This document shows positions 46,372 through 57,475 of a DNA stretch of 64,000 nt, piece after piece. The notes beneath the pieces are model-generated. The model did not search any database, was not told the origin of the DNA, and was given only the letters and a program-made list of their open reading frames with translations. Made by a program: the position numbers and the translations under genes. Location of the stretch: assembly GCF_018986915.1 (NCBI RefSeq), contig NZ_CP076723.1:3996228-4060227 (forward strand). Direction: 5' to 3'. Every line of letters starts with the position of its first letter. The first letter of the stretch is position 1. The stretch is from Geomonas oryzisoli (GTDB taxonomy: Bacteria > Desulfobacterota > Desulfuromonadia > Geobacterales > Geobacteraceae).

Positions 46372-47159
46372 TCAGCCGTCCGCGCATTCGGGCCCGCTTT
46401 CGCAGCACGACTCCAGGACACCTACGATGGAATTGAGCAGTCCCAGTATCTCGGACTGCTGGTTGAGGTAATAGGTCGCGGCCGACTGGTCGTTCCTGCC
46501 GACATGCACACCGAAGATGTCGCCCCGCGCCATCCTGAAGACATCCTCGTCGGTTTCGTCGTCGCCGAAGTAGATTGCCCTGGAGCAGCCCAGTTGCTCC
46601 AGGGCAGCCGCCAGCGCCTCGCCTTTGCCCAAGGCCTCCGCGGGAACGACGTTCACCACGTATTTCCCGCCAATGGTGCGTGGTGCCGGATCGAGGTCCT
46701 CGATGGCCGCATTGATCATCATCAATGCGCGCTGCGGGTCCTCGCTCTTGCGGTAATGCAGGCTCAGCGACTCCCCCTTGAACTCGATCTCCACCCCCGG
46801 CTCGTAGAAAAGCGCCGTGTGCAGGCGGTCCCGCCACTTGAGGCAAAGCTGGACCAGCTCCCAGCGCCGCCCGCTATTTTGTCCCGGCCATTCCGCCCCA
46901 TGGTTTCCGATCACGAGGTGCGGCTGGAATCCGAGGATGCCGATGGCATCCTGGCGCGATCTACCGGTGATGATCGCTACCTTGGCCAATCCCATCAGGC
47001 GCTGCAGGACCCCGCGCACCGGCTTGGCAACCCTCGCTTGGCCGTAGTCCGCGACGATGGGGGCGAGGGTGCCGTCCAGGTCGAAGGCGAACAGGGTGTC
47101 CGCCGCCACGTGGTGGGTGAAAGCTGCGAGTTCTTCAAACTGGAAGAGGTAACTGGGCA

Positions 47160-47160
<1 letters not shown>
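46372..47160 (-). CDS. otsB: Trehalose-6-phosphate phosphatase OtsB
   Basis: HAD-superfamily phosphatase of 262 residues that releases trehalose from trehalose-6-phosphate. HAD motif I FDLDGTLAP (about residue 27) holds the nucleophile Asp and acid/base Asp; motif II ITGRSR and motif III/IV IYFGDDETDED are present, with IGNHGAEW as the trehalose-phosphatase signature. The start codon shares its A with the stop of otsA, indicating tight coupling. It lies between otsA and ablB, so solute synthesis genes are contiguous. If the upstream synthase makes a different sugar phosphate, this would be the matching phosphatase. Confidence 0.92.
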
Positions 47161-49418
<2,258 letters not shown>

Positions 49419-49442
49419 GCGAGCCTCGCTGCGGTCGGCGCG

Positions 49443-50210
49443 CTAAGCCGCCTGAGCCGATCCCGCGTTGAAATAGGGGAGCATGAGATCCTCCATGCTG
49501 TAGAGCCCGGCGCCCCTTTCATGCAGATGCTTCGCCGCAAAGAGCACGCCGTTGCCGAAGGCCTCGCGGGTGATGGACTCGTGCTTCAGGCGCACCGTCT
49601 GGAAGGGGAAGCCGAAGAGGATCTCGTGCACCCCGATGATGCCGCCGGCACGCACGGTCTTGATCGCTTCCTCTTCGAGCCCCAGGGACGAGGCGATCTT
49701 TTTGGCCGTCCCGGAGACTTCGGGCTTGGCCTTGAAATGTTCCTCCACGACCTCGATGTCCGTGTAGGGCGCGATATTCTTGAGGATCTTCGCCGCGATG
49801 ATGAGAAAATTGATGCCGATGGTGATGTTGGGAGACCATAGCACCCGAGTTTTTTGCGCCAGGTGTTTCAGATACGCCACCGTCTGCTCCGAATACGAGG
49901 AGATGGCACTCACCACGGCGACGTTGCGGTCACGGGCCGCCTCGCCGTAGTATCTCACCCCATGCTCGGAGGAAAAGTCGATGATGACATCCACCGGGAA
50001 CCGCTCCAGCAGTTCCGCCCCGGAAAATTCATCCGCGGAATAGATGTATCCCGGCTCCTCCGAATCGATCCCCAGGAACTCCGGTACCGATCTATGTTCG
50101 AGGTTGTGCGACTTGCGCAGCACCCACTGAAGGTTGGTTTCCTTGCTCTGCAGCAGCACCGATGCCACCGCCTTGCCTGTCTTGCCGAATCCCATCAATC
50201 CTACTTTCAT
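49443..50210 (-). CDS. DapB-like reductase (dihydrodipicolinate reductase paralogue)
   Basis: NAD(P)-dependent reductase of 255 residues. The N-terminal nucleotide motif is GFGKTGKAVASVL. The C-terminal half resembles DapB but lacks its hallmark: where DapB has HHxxKxDAPSGTA this protein reads EEHFKAKPEVSGTAKKI, losing the HH pair and DAP segment while keeping SGTA. Dihydrodipicolinate may therefore not be its substrate. ATG 50210 has GAGG upstream, inside the DUF389 stop; GTG 50216 is less likely. It is 2 nt after the DUF389 gene and 24 bp before otsA. A link to diamino-acid metabolism, perhaps of beta-lysine, is speculative. Confidence 0.8.
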   Translation of the reverse strand: MKVGLMGFGKTGKAVASVLLQSKETNLQWVLRKSHNLEHRSVPEFLGIDSEEPGYIYSADEFSGAELLERFPVDVIIDFSSEHGVRYYGEAARDRNVAVVSAISSYSEQTVAYLKHLAQKTRVLWSPNITIGINFLIIAAKILKNIAPYTDIEVVEEHFKAKPEVSGTAKKIASSLGLEEEAIKTVRAGGIIGVHEILFGFPFQTVRLKHESITREAFGNGVLFAAKHLHERGAGLYSMEDLMLPYFNAGSAQAA

Positions 50211-50212
50211 GT

Positions 50213-51802
50213 TCACCTCACATTGTCATACCGCACGACGCGCAGCGTCACCGCGCCTCCCCGACCGCGGGATGTGACCGTGGTGACAGCCTGTGCCGGA
50301 ACGTCCAGTTGTTGCGCGAGATAGCGCCCAAGGAAGCGCAGCCTGCCGCCGCTCTCCTTCGGCCCGGCCACCTCGAAACGGAACGCCGATGGCCCTTCGG
50401 GCAGGTGGCGCAGCATCTCCAGTTTGCTTTTGCTTTCGGGGGCAAGGGATCCGTCCCCGGCGAAAACGATGGGCGGCAGCATCGGAGTCACGCGGATTTC
50501 CACCCGCACCGGGACCCCCAGTGCCTGCTGCAGCTGCCGGCTCAACAGCAGGCGCTCATCGTCGCGTACCTCGTAATCCCTGCCCAGCGTGGCGCTCACC
50601 AGCAGAGGCCCTCCCTCTCCGCCGAACGCCACCGTGGTGTGCGAAACCTCGAAGGGGACGAGGGCACCGGTAAGTTCCTGCTCGACCCTCGCCACGAGCG
50701 GCCCCATCTTCGCAGCGAGCTCAGCCGGGCTCTCCTTCGCAGGCTGTGCCCCAACGCCCCCCCTTTTTGCCGTTACATCCCCGAGCTGGCTTTCCGAGGC
50801 AACGATCACCTGCTCAAGCTCCAGCCGCACCGGGCGCCCAAGCCCCTGGGCCAGTTCCTGCTCGATCGCTTGTTGCGCCGGTTTGGGAACAAAGCGCACC
50901 GTGTTCACCGATGCCATCACCAGCACCGCCTTGCCCTCCTGCCGAAACCGGTACCCGGTCAGGCGCGACGCGAGCTCACGGTCCAGGCGGCTTTTGAGCA
51001 CCCGCCCGATGCGTTTTTCGTTCTTGATCCTCGTCACATCGCTGCTCAGCGTGTAGACGAGCGGCACGGAAATAAGGGTCAAAACCGTGGTGATAACGGC
51101 CAGCCTGGTCCGGTGCGAGTGCTGCGATGCCTCCACGTGGCTGGTCCTGAATCCCATGATGAAAAAGACGATGTCCGAGCTCAGGATGATGGCAACGAAG
51201 TTGGTGAAAAAGAGCAGGAATCCGCCCAGGGCCAGCATCGGCTGCCAGGTCCCCAGGCCATAACCGGCCACGCTCAGGGGGGGGATGACGGCGGTCGCGA
51301 CTGCCACCCCGGTCGACGTGATCAGGTAGTTGCGCTTGGTGCACAGGGCCACCGCACCGGCGACCCCGGACAGCGCCGCAATGAACAGGTCCAGGATGTT
51401 AGGCCGCACCCGGGACAGGATCTCCGCCGTGGGCTCCTTTAACGGAGACACGAGCGTTATGAGTGCGCTGACCGCCACGGTGAGCGCGATGCTCGTGCCC
51501 AGGGTCCGGAATGTCCGCCGCACCAGGGCAAGGTCGCCGATGGTGAAGGAAAGACTCGCCGAGATGATCGGTCCCATGAGCGGAGAGATCAGCATGGCCC
51601 CGATTACCACGGCTACACTGTTCAGAAGCAGTCCCAGCAGGGCGATCACCGCGGCGAGGATGAGCATCACGTAATAGACCCAGGAGCCGTCCACCGAAGC
51701 GGCGACCTCCCTGATCACCTCGCGGTGCTGCACCATGTCAGCCTTCATGGCCAGATAGGCTTTCATCCTGCCCCGGTAGAATGGAGTGCCGGTTCCTGCC
51801 AT
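50213..51802 (-). CDS. DUF389 (TIGR00341-type) membrane protein
   Basis: Inner-membrane protein of 529 residues with about six hydrophobic helices in residues 30-270. The family signature is LLNSVAVVIGAMLISPLMGPII near the first helices, with a second conserved run YLITSTGVAVATAVIPPLSVAGYGL. The C-terminal 250 residues are a soluble alpha/beta region, rich in RVEI and VRLELEQV strands, that most DUF389 proteins lack or vary. The start is ATG 51802 with GGAAGGAT. It overlaps nothing, being 11 bp after the glucosidase gene. The function of DUF389 is unknown; its place among ion and solute genes suggests transport or sensing in salt stress. Confidence 0.82.
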   Translation of the reverse strand: MAGTGTPFYRGRMKAYLAMKADMVQHREVIREVAASVDGSWVYYVMLILAAVIALLGLLLNSVAVVIGAMLISPLMGPIISASLSFTIGDLALVRRTFRTLGTSIALTVAVSALITLVSPLKEPTAEILSRVRPNILDLFIAALSGVAGAVALCTKRNYLITSTGVAVATAVIPPLSVAGYGLGTWQPMLALGGFLLFFTNFVAIILSSDIVFFIMGFRTSHVEASQHSHRTRLAVITTVLTLISVPLVYTLSSDVTRIKNEKRIGRVLKSRLDRELASRLTGYRFRQEGKAVLVMASVNTVRFVPKPAQQAIEQELAQGLGRPVRLELEQVIVASESQLGDVTAKRGGVGAQPAKESPAELAAKMGPLVARVEQELTGALVPFEVSHTTVAFGGEGGPLLVSATLGRDYEVRDDERLLLSRQLQQALGVPVRVEIRVTPMLPPIVFAGDGSLAPESKSKLEMLRHLPEGPSAFRFEVAGPKESGGRLRFLGRYLAQQLDVPAQAVTTVTSRGRGGAVTLRVVRYDNVR

Positions 51803-51813
51803 CTCTATCCTTC

Positions 51814-53604
51814 CTAAAACGCGGTGTCCCACCTTTTCGAGAGGCGGATGGCCGCGTTGATCAGCCCGACCATGCTGTAGGTCTGCACGAAGTTGCCCCA
51901 CTGCTCCCCGGTCGCCACGTCGACGTGCTCCGCCATCAGGCCGTGCCGGTTGTGGCGCGCCAGGAGATTTTCAAAGAGCCGGCGCGCTTCCTCGGAGCGC
52001 CCCAAGGCCACCAGGGCGTAGATGTACCAGTAGGTGCAGACGATGAACGCGTTTTTGGGCGTGCCAAAGTCGTCGTCCTCGACGTAGCGGAAGATGTAGT
52101 CGCCGCGGCGCAGATCGCGCTCGATGGCGGCGACGGTCGAGGCGAAGCGCGGGTCGTCGGCAGCAAGGAAGCCTACGTCGTGCATGAGCAGGAGACTTGC
52201 GTCGAGGGTATCCCCTTCGAATGCCGCCGTGAAGCTCTTCTTCTCCTCACTCCAGCCACGCCGGCACACCGTCTCGTGGATGCGCTGCGCCTGGGCCTCC
52301 CAGTATGCGGCCCGTTCCCTGAGCCCAAGTCGGGTTGCTATCCTCCCCAGGCGGTCGCAGGCGGCCCAGCACATGATGCTGGAGAAGGTGTGAACCCTGC
52401 GGCTTCCCCTGAGCTCCCAAAGCCCGGCGTCCGGCTGGTCGTGCATCTGGATCGCCATCTCACCCAGCGGCTCGAGACGGTGGAACAGGGGCATATCGCC
52501 GCGCTGCATGAGGCGGTGATCGAAAAACACGTGGGTAACCGCCAGAACCGCAGAACCGTACACGTCGTGCTGCACCTGCAGGCAGGCCTGGTTGCCGACC
52601 CGCACCGGTCCCATGCCGCGGTAGCCGGGCAGCGACGGCATCTCCTTCTCTTCCAGGTTGCTGCTGCCGTCGATGCCGTACACCGGTTGCAGATAGCCGC
52701 CTTCGCTGCCGGCAACCACGTTGACCAGGTAGCGCAGGTAGCGCTCCATGGTCTTGGTCGCGCCGAGGCGGTTCAGCGCGTTGACAACGAAATAGGAGTC
52801 GCGCAGCCAGCAGTAGCGGTAATCCCAGTTCCTTCCGGAATCCGGGGCCTCGGGGATCGAGGTGGTGAGAGCGGCGGCGATGGCGCCGGTGTCCTCGAAG
52901 GCGTTCAGCTTGAGTGTGATGGCCGCCCTGATCACCTCGTCCTGCCACTCGTACGGGATGCCCAGATCCCGCACCCATTCCTGCCAGTAGGCGATAGTGT
53001 CGTTCCTGAAGCGGTGCGCGAGCTCGGAGACGTTTTCGTGCACGGTTTCGTCCGGGCCGAACACGAGGTTCACCTCGTCATCAAGCACGAACGGGAGTTC
53101 CTGCAGGATGGCGGTGATCGAGGCGTCGGTGGAGAGGCGCAGCACCATGTACGGCGAGACGTAGCGGATGTGGTGGCTGCCGTGGGTAAATTCGCCGCGT
53201 TCCGCGCCATAGTTGCGTGCCGGCCGCACCCTGATGACGACCCTCGGCGTCCCCTGCACCCGGCGCATCTGCCGGACCAGCATGATGGGGGTGAACATCC
53301 TGCCGTACTGCCGGAAGCGGGGGGCGAAGTCGCTGATCTCCACCACGCCGCCCCGGGAGTCGGTCATCCTGGTGACGAGAACCGCCGAGTTGGTGAGGTA
53401 CTCCTGTTCGCTCGCCACCTGGTCCATGAGTTCTACGGAGCAGTAGCCAAGCCCCTCTCCCGGTTCGTGCTCCTGGAGCAGGGAGCAGAATACGGGGTCG
53501 CCGTCGAAGCGGGGTAGGCAGTACCATACGATCTCCGCCTGATTGTCGATCAGCGCGCCGATCTGGCAGTTGCCGATCAATGCGAGGTCAAGGGAATGCT
53601 TCAT
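51814..53604 (-). CDS. Glycoside hydrolase family 15 protein (glucoamylase/trehalase type)
   Basis: Cytoplasmic GH15 enzyme of 596 residues, with no signal peptide. The N-terminal beta-sandwich starts LALIGNCQIGALIDNQAEIVW. The (alpha/alpha)6 catalytic domain has RNWDYRYCWLRDSYF, the general-acid Glu in AGLWELRG and a second candidate acid Glu in LMAEHVDVATGEQWGN. Related bacterial GH15 enzymes, such as mycobacterial-type trehalases, hydrolyse trehalose. Encoded 36 bp after marR and in the same run as otsAB, it most likely removes trehalose when stress ends. A glucoamylase activity cannot be excluded. Confidence 0.88.
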   Translation of the reverse strand: MKHSLDLALIGNCQIGALIDNQAEIVWYCLPRFDGDPVFCSLLQEHEPGEGLGYCSVELMDQVASEQEYLTNSAVLVTRMTDSRGGVVEISDFAPRFRQYGRMFTPIMLVRQMRRVQGTPRVVIRVRPARNYGAERGEFTHGSHHIRYVSPYMVLRLSTDASITAILQELPFVLDDEVNLVFGPDETVHENVSELAHRFRNDTIAYWQEWVRDLGIPYEWQDEVIRAAITLKLNAFEDTGAIAAALTTSIPEAPDSGRNWDYRYCWLRDSYFVVNALNRLGATKTMERYLRYLVNVVAGSEGGYLQPVYGIDGSSNLEEKEMPSLPGYRGMGPVRVGNQACLQVQHDVYGSAVLAVTHVFFDHRLMQRGDMPLFHRLEPLGEMAIQMHDQPDAGLWELRGSRRVHTFSSIMCWAACDRLGRIATRLGLRERAAYWEAQAQRIHETVCRRGWSEEKKSFTAAFEGDTLDASLLLMHDVGFLAADDPRFASTVAAIERDLRRGDYIFRYVEDDDFGTPKNAFIVCTYWYIYALVALGRSEEARRLFENLLARHNRHGLMAEHVDVATGEQWGNFVQTYSMVGLINAAIRLSKRWDTAF

Positions 53605-53640
53605 GACTGGCTCCTCCCTTTCAGCCGCGGCCCGCGGAGG

Positions 53641-54102
53641 TCAGCCGCGCAGCGGCTGCGGCATCAGGTGTTCGGCTCCCAGTATCCTCACCATGTGCCG
53701 CATCCCTTCCAGGACGCTGTCGAACTCCTGCTGCGTGAGCGTGGACAGGCCGTTCACCAGCATGACCTGCGCGACCTCGGGAGCCTTGGCCACAAGCACC
53801 CTGCCCGCGCCTGTCAACTCCAGGTCAACCGCGCGCCGATCCTGCTGCGACCTGGTGCGGGTCACCAGCCCCTTGCCCTCCAACCGGTCCAGAATCCCCA
53901 CCACGGTGGCAGGGCGCAGGTACATCTGCCGGGCTAAATCTGAGACGCGAAGAGGTGCCTGCCGGTCGAGGATCTTCAAAGCCCACAGCTGTGGTCCGGT
54001 TAGCTCGGTCTCTCTCTCGGCGCTGCGCGAATACTCACTCACCGCCTGAAAGATCCTCCTCAGATTGTCTATGATTTCTGGTGTCTGCTCACTACGTCCC
54101 AT
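53641..54102 (-). CDS. MarR-family transcriptional regulator
   Basis: Winged-helix regulator of 153 residues. The DNA-binding region is PLRVSDLARQMYLRPATVVGILDRLEGKGLVTRTRSQQDRRAVDLELT, read in parts; the DxRA loop sits in SQQDRRAVDLELT. GGAGCG precedes ATG 54102. It is the first gene of the eight-gene minus-strand run leading to nhaA and is divergent from the ClC gene. The shared 265-bp region contains two face-to-face promoters, so this regulator probably represses itself and its neighbours. The ligand or signal is unknown. Confidence 0.9.
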   Translation of the reverse strand: MGRSEQTPEIIDNLRRIFQAVSEYSRSAERETELTGPQLWALKILDRQAPLRVSDLARQMYLRPATVVGILDRLEGKGLVTRTRSQQDRRAVDLELTGAGRVLVAKAPEVAQVMLVNGLSTLTQQEFDSVLEGMRHMVRILGAEHLMPQPLRG

Positions 54103-54119
54103 GTTGCGCTCCAAATACC

Positions 54120-54148
54120 TTGACAACAAGATTAGCAAGGCGAATAAT
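54120..54148 (+). promoter_or_regulatory. Plus-strand sigma-70 promoter toward the ClC gene
   Basis: TTGACA (54120-54125), 17-bp spacer, AATAAT (54143-54148): five of six -10 bases and all -35 bases match. Predicted start near 54155, leaving a long leader of about 213 nt before the GTG at 54368. Confidence 0.6.
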
Positions 54149-54159
54149 TAGCCCCACAA

Positions 54160-54188
54160 ACTATATCAACTATCAGCAGGTCCGTCAA
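54160..54188 (-). promoter_or_regulatory. Minus-strand sigma-70 promoter toward marR
   Basis: On the minus strand TTGACG (54183-54188), 17-bp spacer, TATAGT (54160-54165). Predicted start near 54153, 51 nt before marR. It faces the plus-strand promoter, so the two transcripts overlap. The direct repeat AACTAT-atc-AACTAT (54159-54173) covers its -10 box and may be a regulator site. Confidence 0.6.
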
Positions 54189-54367
54189 GGTAGTCCCGGA
54201 ACACCTTCCCCTCAGGCTACTCCCTGCAACCATGAGTGCACGTCTATCATCGCAATCAAGAAGGCCTCTCAACGCTAAGTTGACGATGCAGCCGTAAAAG
54301 CTGGCACTGCCATCGCGCACTCTGTCGTGATAGCTCACGCTGCATCGAGATAGAAAGGATACAACCA

Positions 54368-55732
54368 GTGAACCGTAAAATAGTCGAACAGGTGACGCTT
54401 TTGGCAAGCGTGATCAAGTGGGCAAGCTACGCCTCCGCCGTTGGGGTGCTGGTCGGCGGCGGCACCACCGCCTTTTTGAAGGCGCTCGCATGGAGTACAT
54501 CCCAGTATTCAAAGATGCCCGACTACTACCTGCTGCTCCCAGTCACACTCGTCGCAAGCGCCCTCTTGGTCAGGTGGTTCGCCCCCGACGCAGCCGGCCA
54601 TGGCACGGAAAAGGTGATCGAGGCGGTGCACCAGAGAATGGGGAGAATCCCGGTAATGGTGGTCCCGGTGAAACTGGCGGCGACGGTCATCACCCTGGCT
54701 GGTGGCGGGTCGGCGGGAAAAGAGGGCCCCTGCGCCCAGATCGGCGCCGGACTCGCCTCCTCGTTCGCGTCACTGCTGCGACTCAACGACGTCGACCGGC
54801 GCAAACTGGTCATATGCGGCATCAGTGCGGGGTTCGCTACCGTCTTCGGTACCCCGATCGCGGGGGCTCTTTTCGGCGTGGAGGTGCTCGTACTCGGGCA
54901 GGTGTTCTACGACGTGCTTTTTCCTTCATTCGTGGCGGGCATCATCGGCTTCCACGTGGCAGGGAAGCTCGGGGCGAGCTACCCGCATCCTGCGGCCGAA
55001 ATCATCCCCGCCGTCACCGGCTGGAGTTTCACCGAGATGATCCTGCTCGGCATCTGGTGCGGTGTCGCCGCTTTGCTCTTCATCGAGTTGATGCAACTGG
55101 GACACCGGCTGTTCGCACGGCTTTCCTGGCATCCGGTGGTGAAGGCACTGTTGGGAGGGGTGCTCCTGGTCCTGATCGGCAGGTTCGTATCGCTGCGCTA
55201 TCTGGGGCTTGGCCTGGACAGCATTGATGCCGCGCTCAACGGCGCGGTGCTTCCCGCCGGGGCCACTTTCATGAAGATGATTGCGACCTCGATCACCCTG
55301 GGCAGCGGCGGCAGCGGCGGCGTGGTCACCCCGATTTTCTTCATAGGAACCGCAGCGGGGAACCTCTTCGCCTCGCTGTTCCACGAACCCCTGGTCGCCA
55401 CCTTCTCGGCCATCGGCATGGTTGCCCTTTTGGCCGGTGCAGCCAACACCCCCATAGCCGCCTCGGTCATGGCCATGGAGCTCTTCGGGGCCGGCATCGC
55501 CCCGCACGCCGGCGTCGCCTGCATGGTGAGCTTTCTCATCGTGGGATACCGCAGCATCTACCCGAGCCAGATCCTTGGCATCCAGAAGAGTTCGTCGCTG
55601 AAGGTGGAAACCGGGCGGCCGCTCGGACAGTTGAATCCGGAGAAACGGCAGGACCACCTGGCAATTTCTCTACCGTCATTCGTGGTGAAGGGGGCCAAGG
55701 TCCTCGGTAAAAACCGTAAGAGGTATAAATGA
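54368..55732 (+). CDS. ClC-family chloride channel/antiporter
   Basis: Inner-membrane anion transporter of 454 residues with about 10-12 hydrophobic helices. The ClC selectivity segment reads GGGSAGKEGPCAQIGAGLAS; its GKEGP has the glutamate at the gating position, suggesting an exchanger. A second motif is GSGGSGGVVTPIFFIGTAAG, where GxFxP is replaced by GVVTP. No CBS domains are present. The start is GTG 54368 with AAAGGAT upstream. It is divergent from marR and the salt-stress operon and convergent with a 38-residue gene. A role in chloride or acid tolerance is inferred from this context. Confidence 0.9.
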   Translation: MNRKIVEQVTLLASVIKWASYASAVGVLVGGGTTAFLKALAWSTSQYSKMPDYYLLLPVTLVASALLVRWFAPDAAGHGTEKVIEAVHQRMGRIPVMVVPVKLAATVITLAGGGSAGKEGPCAQIGAGLASSFASLLRLNDVDRRKLVICGISAGFATVFGTPIAGALFGVEVLVLGQVFYDVLFPSFVAGIIGFHVAGKLGASYPHPAAEIIPAVTGWSFTEMILLGIWCGVAALLFIELMQLGHRLFARLSWHPVVKALLGGVLLVLIGRFVSLRYLGLGLDSIDAALNGAVLPAGATFMKMIATSITLGSGGSGGVVTPIFFIGTAAGNLFASLFHEPLVATFSAIGMVALLAGAANTPIAASVMAMELFGAGIAPHAGVACMVSFLIVGYRSIYPSQILGIQKSSSLKVETGRPLGQLNPEKRQDHLAISLPSFVVKGAKVLGKNRKRYK

Positions 55733-55738
55733 AATCAG

Positions 55739-55855
55739 TCATTTTTTGGACACCTTCACTATTACCACGATCAGCAGGACCACCAGGAGTACCCCGGCAA
55801 TCCCCCAGATCATCATCGACCCCATCATCCAACCCATCATATCCTGATGCATCAT
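55739..55855 (-). CDS. Unannotated-size Met-rich single-pass membrane peptide (38 aa)
   Basis: A tiny gene with a strong GGGAGG ribosome site 8 nt before ATG. The 38-residue product starts MMHQDMMGWMMGSMM, so 8 of its first 15 residues are Met, followed by a hydrophobic helix (about 15-33, IWGIAGVLLVVLLIVVIV) and a KVSKK tail. Met/His clusters near a membrane helix are typical of copper- or silver-handling peptides; this is inference. It ends 6 bp from the convergent ClC gene and starts 71 bp after the DUF4396 gene, closing the four-gene minus-strand run. Confidence 0.7.
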   Translation of the reverse strand: MMHQDMMGWMMGSMMIWGIAGVLLVVLLIVVIVKVSKK

Positions 55856-55926
55856 GGCTCATCCTCCCGACCGGCCGCTTCGCTTTCCCCTAGCGGCCGC
55901 TACTGCTCCTGAGACGCACCGCCCCC

Positions 55927-56637
55927 TCACATCCTTTCCTTGATCCCCTTCTTGATCAACCACCAGTTCACCGGGAAGGAGGTCATAAGGCCGAACCACA
56001 TGGCGATCTGCATCATGAACCAAAAGACCGGGTTGGTCTTGGGGATCTCGTGCCGGAAGATTACGAACACGGCGATCGCCATCCAGCCATACATCCCGAC
56101 CTGCCAGGCCGTGAGCGACAGGGCGTCGGCCTTGACCGCTGCCCAGACCCCCTTTCCCTTGGGGAGGTTTTTCATCGGCACGATGGTGAAGTACTGGAAC
56201 GCCACCCCGAAAAGGAAGGCGAGGATGTAGTCGAGAAGCCACGCGCCGAAAATCTTCTGTCCCAGTACGGCAAAGGGGAAGGCGACGATGAGCCATTCGG
56301 CGGCGATGTCCCCTACCGTGCAACCGCTGCCACAGTGAGAGGCGCCCAGGGCGGTTATCTGCCAGAACGGCTTCTCCTTGCCCGGAGGGGTCTTCCCCTG
56401 ACGCTTCGCCTCCTCCACCGCATTACGCGTTGAAAGACGGCCCGCCCTAAAGTAGGCCCACAGCGCGAAGGCGCTACCGTAGAGGGCGGTGATGGGCCAG
56501 ACCACGTTCATGATCCACATGTGCTGCCGGTGGTCTCTGGCAATGTCGATCACGATTATTGCCGAGCACAAGACTGCCAGCGCCAACGATGTCCATGCCA
56601 GTGCTACCAGCCATGCAGGGTAGACAATCGCTTCCAT
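55927..56637 (-). CDS. DUF4396 inner-membrane protein
   Basis: Membrane protein of 236 residues with about six hydrophobic helices. The DUF4396 signature ALGASHCGSGCTVGDIAAEWLI is centred near residue 105: His-Cys-Gly-Ser-Gly-Cys within a membrane segment is suggestive of a metal or redox site. A Met-His cluster (RQHMWIMNVVW) lies nearby. GGAGGTCAC supports ATG 56637; a longer upstream frame was rejected. It sits 85 bp after the barrel gene and before the Met-rich peptide. The biochemical function of the family is unknown. Confidence 0.85.
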   Translation of the reverse strand: MEAIVYPAWLVALAWTSLALAVLCSAIIVIDIARDHRQHMWIMNVVWPITALYGSAFALWAYFRAGRLSTRNAVEEAKRQGKTPPGKEKPFWQITALGASHCGSGCTVGDIAAEWLIVAFPFAVLGQKIFGAWLLDYILAFLFGVAFQYFTIVPMKNLPKGKGVWAAVKADALSLTAWQVGMYGWMAIAVFVIFRHEIPKTNPVFWFMMQIAMWFGLMTSFPVNWWLIKKGIKERM

Positions 56638-56722
56638 GTGACCTCCATTTTCCTCAGCCGCCGTTGCCCCGTTAGACTGCAACCGGCACACTACCGACTT
56701 ACCGCGGCTCCTTTCGGCGCCT

Positions 56723-57475
56723 TTAAAAGCTGTGCTGCACCCCGATGGTGACCCGGTAGCGCTCCGAGGCATCGCCGAAGCCGGCTCCGGCGCCGATCGA
56801 TCCGATCGTGTACGGGGTGAGTTGCCGCCGCAGCCCCGCTTCCACCACGTTGGACTCCTCGTGCTTCTTTTCCTTCTGCTCGCGTACATAATCGAGGACC
56901 AGGCTCTGGTCCTTCCCGGCGCGGCAGCTGAACCCGATGATGCCCTTGAACTGGACATGGCGCTCGGTCGCCCGGTCGCGCCCTGCGTTTCTCTTCCAGA
57001 TCAGGTTCGCGTGCAGACGGTGCAGCCAGGTGGTCCGGACGTAGGGCATCTTGGACAGGATGACTTTTGTGGTTACATCCACTCCCGCTGACCGCTCGCC
57101 GGTCGGAAAGTCTGCGTTCACCGCCAGTGCGAACGCCGGGAGGTAGAGCGATTCCGTGTTGAAGTTGTAAAGGACCTCAGCGCTCACGTCGCCGCTCCCC
57201 GTGCGGTCGGTGTTGCCGCTGTAGAAAGTCCCCTGCACGGTGAATTCCGTGTTGGGGAGCACGCCGAACTCGAAGCGCGGCTGGTACACGAAGCGGTTTC
57301 CGGGATCCTCATCTATGTAGCGCACCACACCCTGCACCTCCCTGTTCCGGAAAGGCGTGGCATACGCGTCCTGAAGTTCCGTCGGGAGATTCTCGTCCAG
57401 GTTGGTGTGGTCCGAGGCATAGGCAGCAGTGCCAGTAATTATCAGCAAAGACAGGCAGAGAAGTGTGCGTTTCAT
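56723..57475 (-). CDS. Outer-membrane beta-barrel protein
   Basis: Exported protein of 250 residues with a signal peptide (about 1-20, ending AYA). The remainder alternates hydrophobic and polar residues in short beta strands, ends in the outer-membrane insertion signature VTIGVQHSF (C-terminal Phe), and resembles the MetA-type or general transporter-like barrel families (PF13557 type). The ATG overlaps the stop of the preceding gene by 4 nt, so it is translationally coupled to the His/Met-rich protein. It may be a channel for the same substrate as the rest of the cluster; the identity of that substrate is open. Confidence 0.82.
   Translation of the reverse strand: MKRTLLCLSLLIITGTAAYASDHTNLDENLPTELQDAYATPFRNREVQGVVRYIDEDPGNRFVYQPRFEFGVLPNTEFTVQGTFYSGNTDRTGSGDVSAEVLYNFNTESLYLPAFALAVNADFPTGERSAGVDVTTKVILSKMPYVRTTWLHRLHANLIWKRNAGRDRATERHVQFKGIIGFSCRAGKDQSLVLDYVREQKEKKHEESNVVEAGLRRQLTPYTIGSIGAGAGFGDASERYRVTIGVQHSF

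Noticed and set aside
45473-46846. Longer version of ablB starting inside otsB
   Set aside because: The extra 164 residues are Arg/Gly-rich, read out of frame through a conserved OtsB coding sequence, and a good start exists at 46354.
51781-53517. Plus-strand frame (578 codons) opposite the GH15 gene
   Set aside because: Opposite a GH15 enzyme with catalytic motifs and an operon position; the shadow has no domain.
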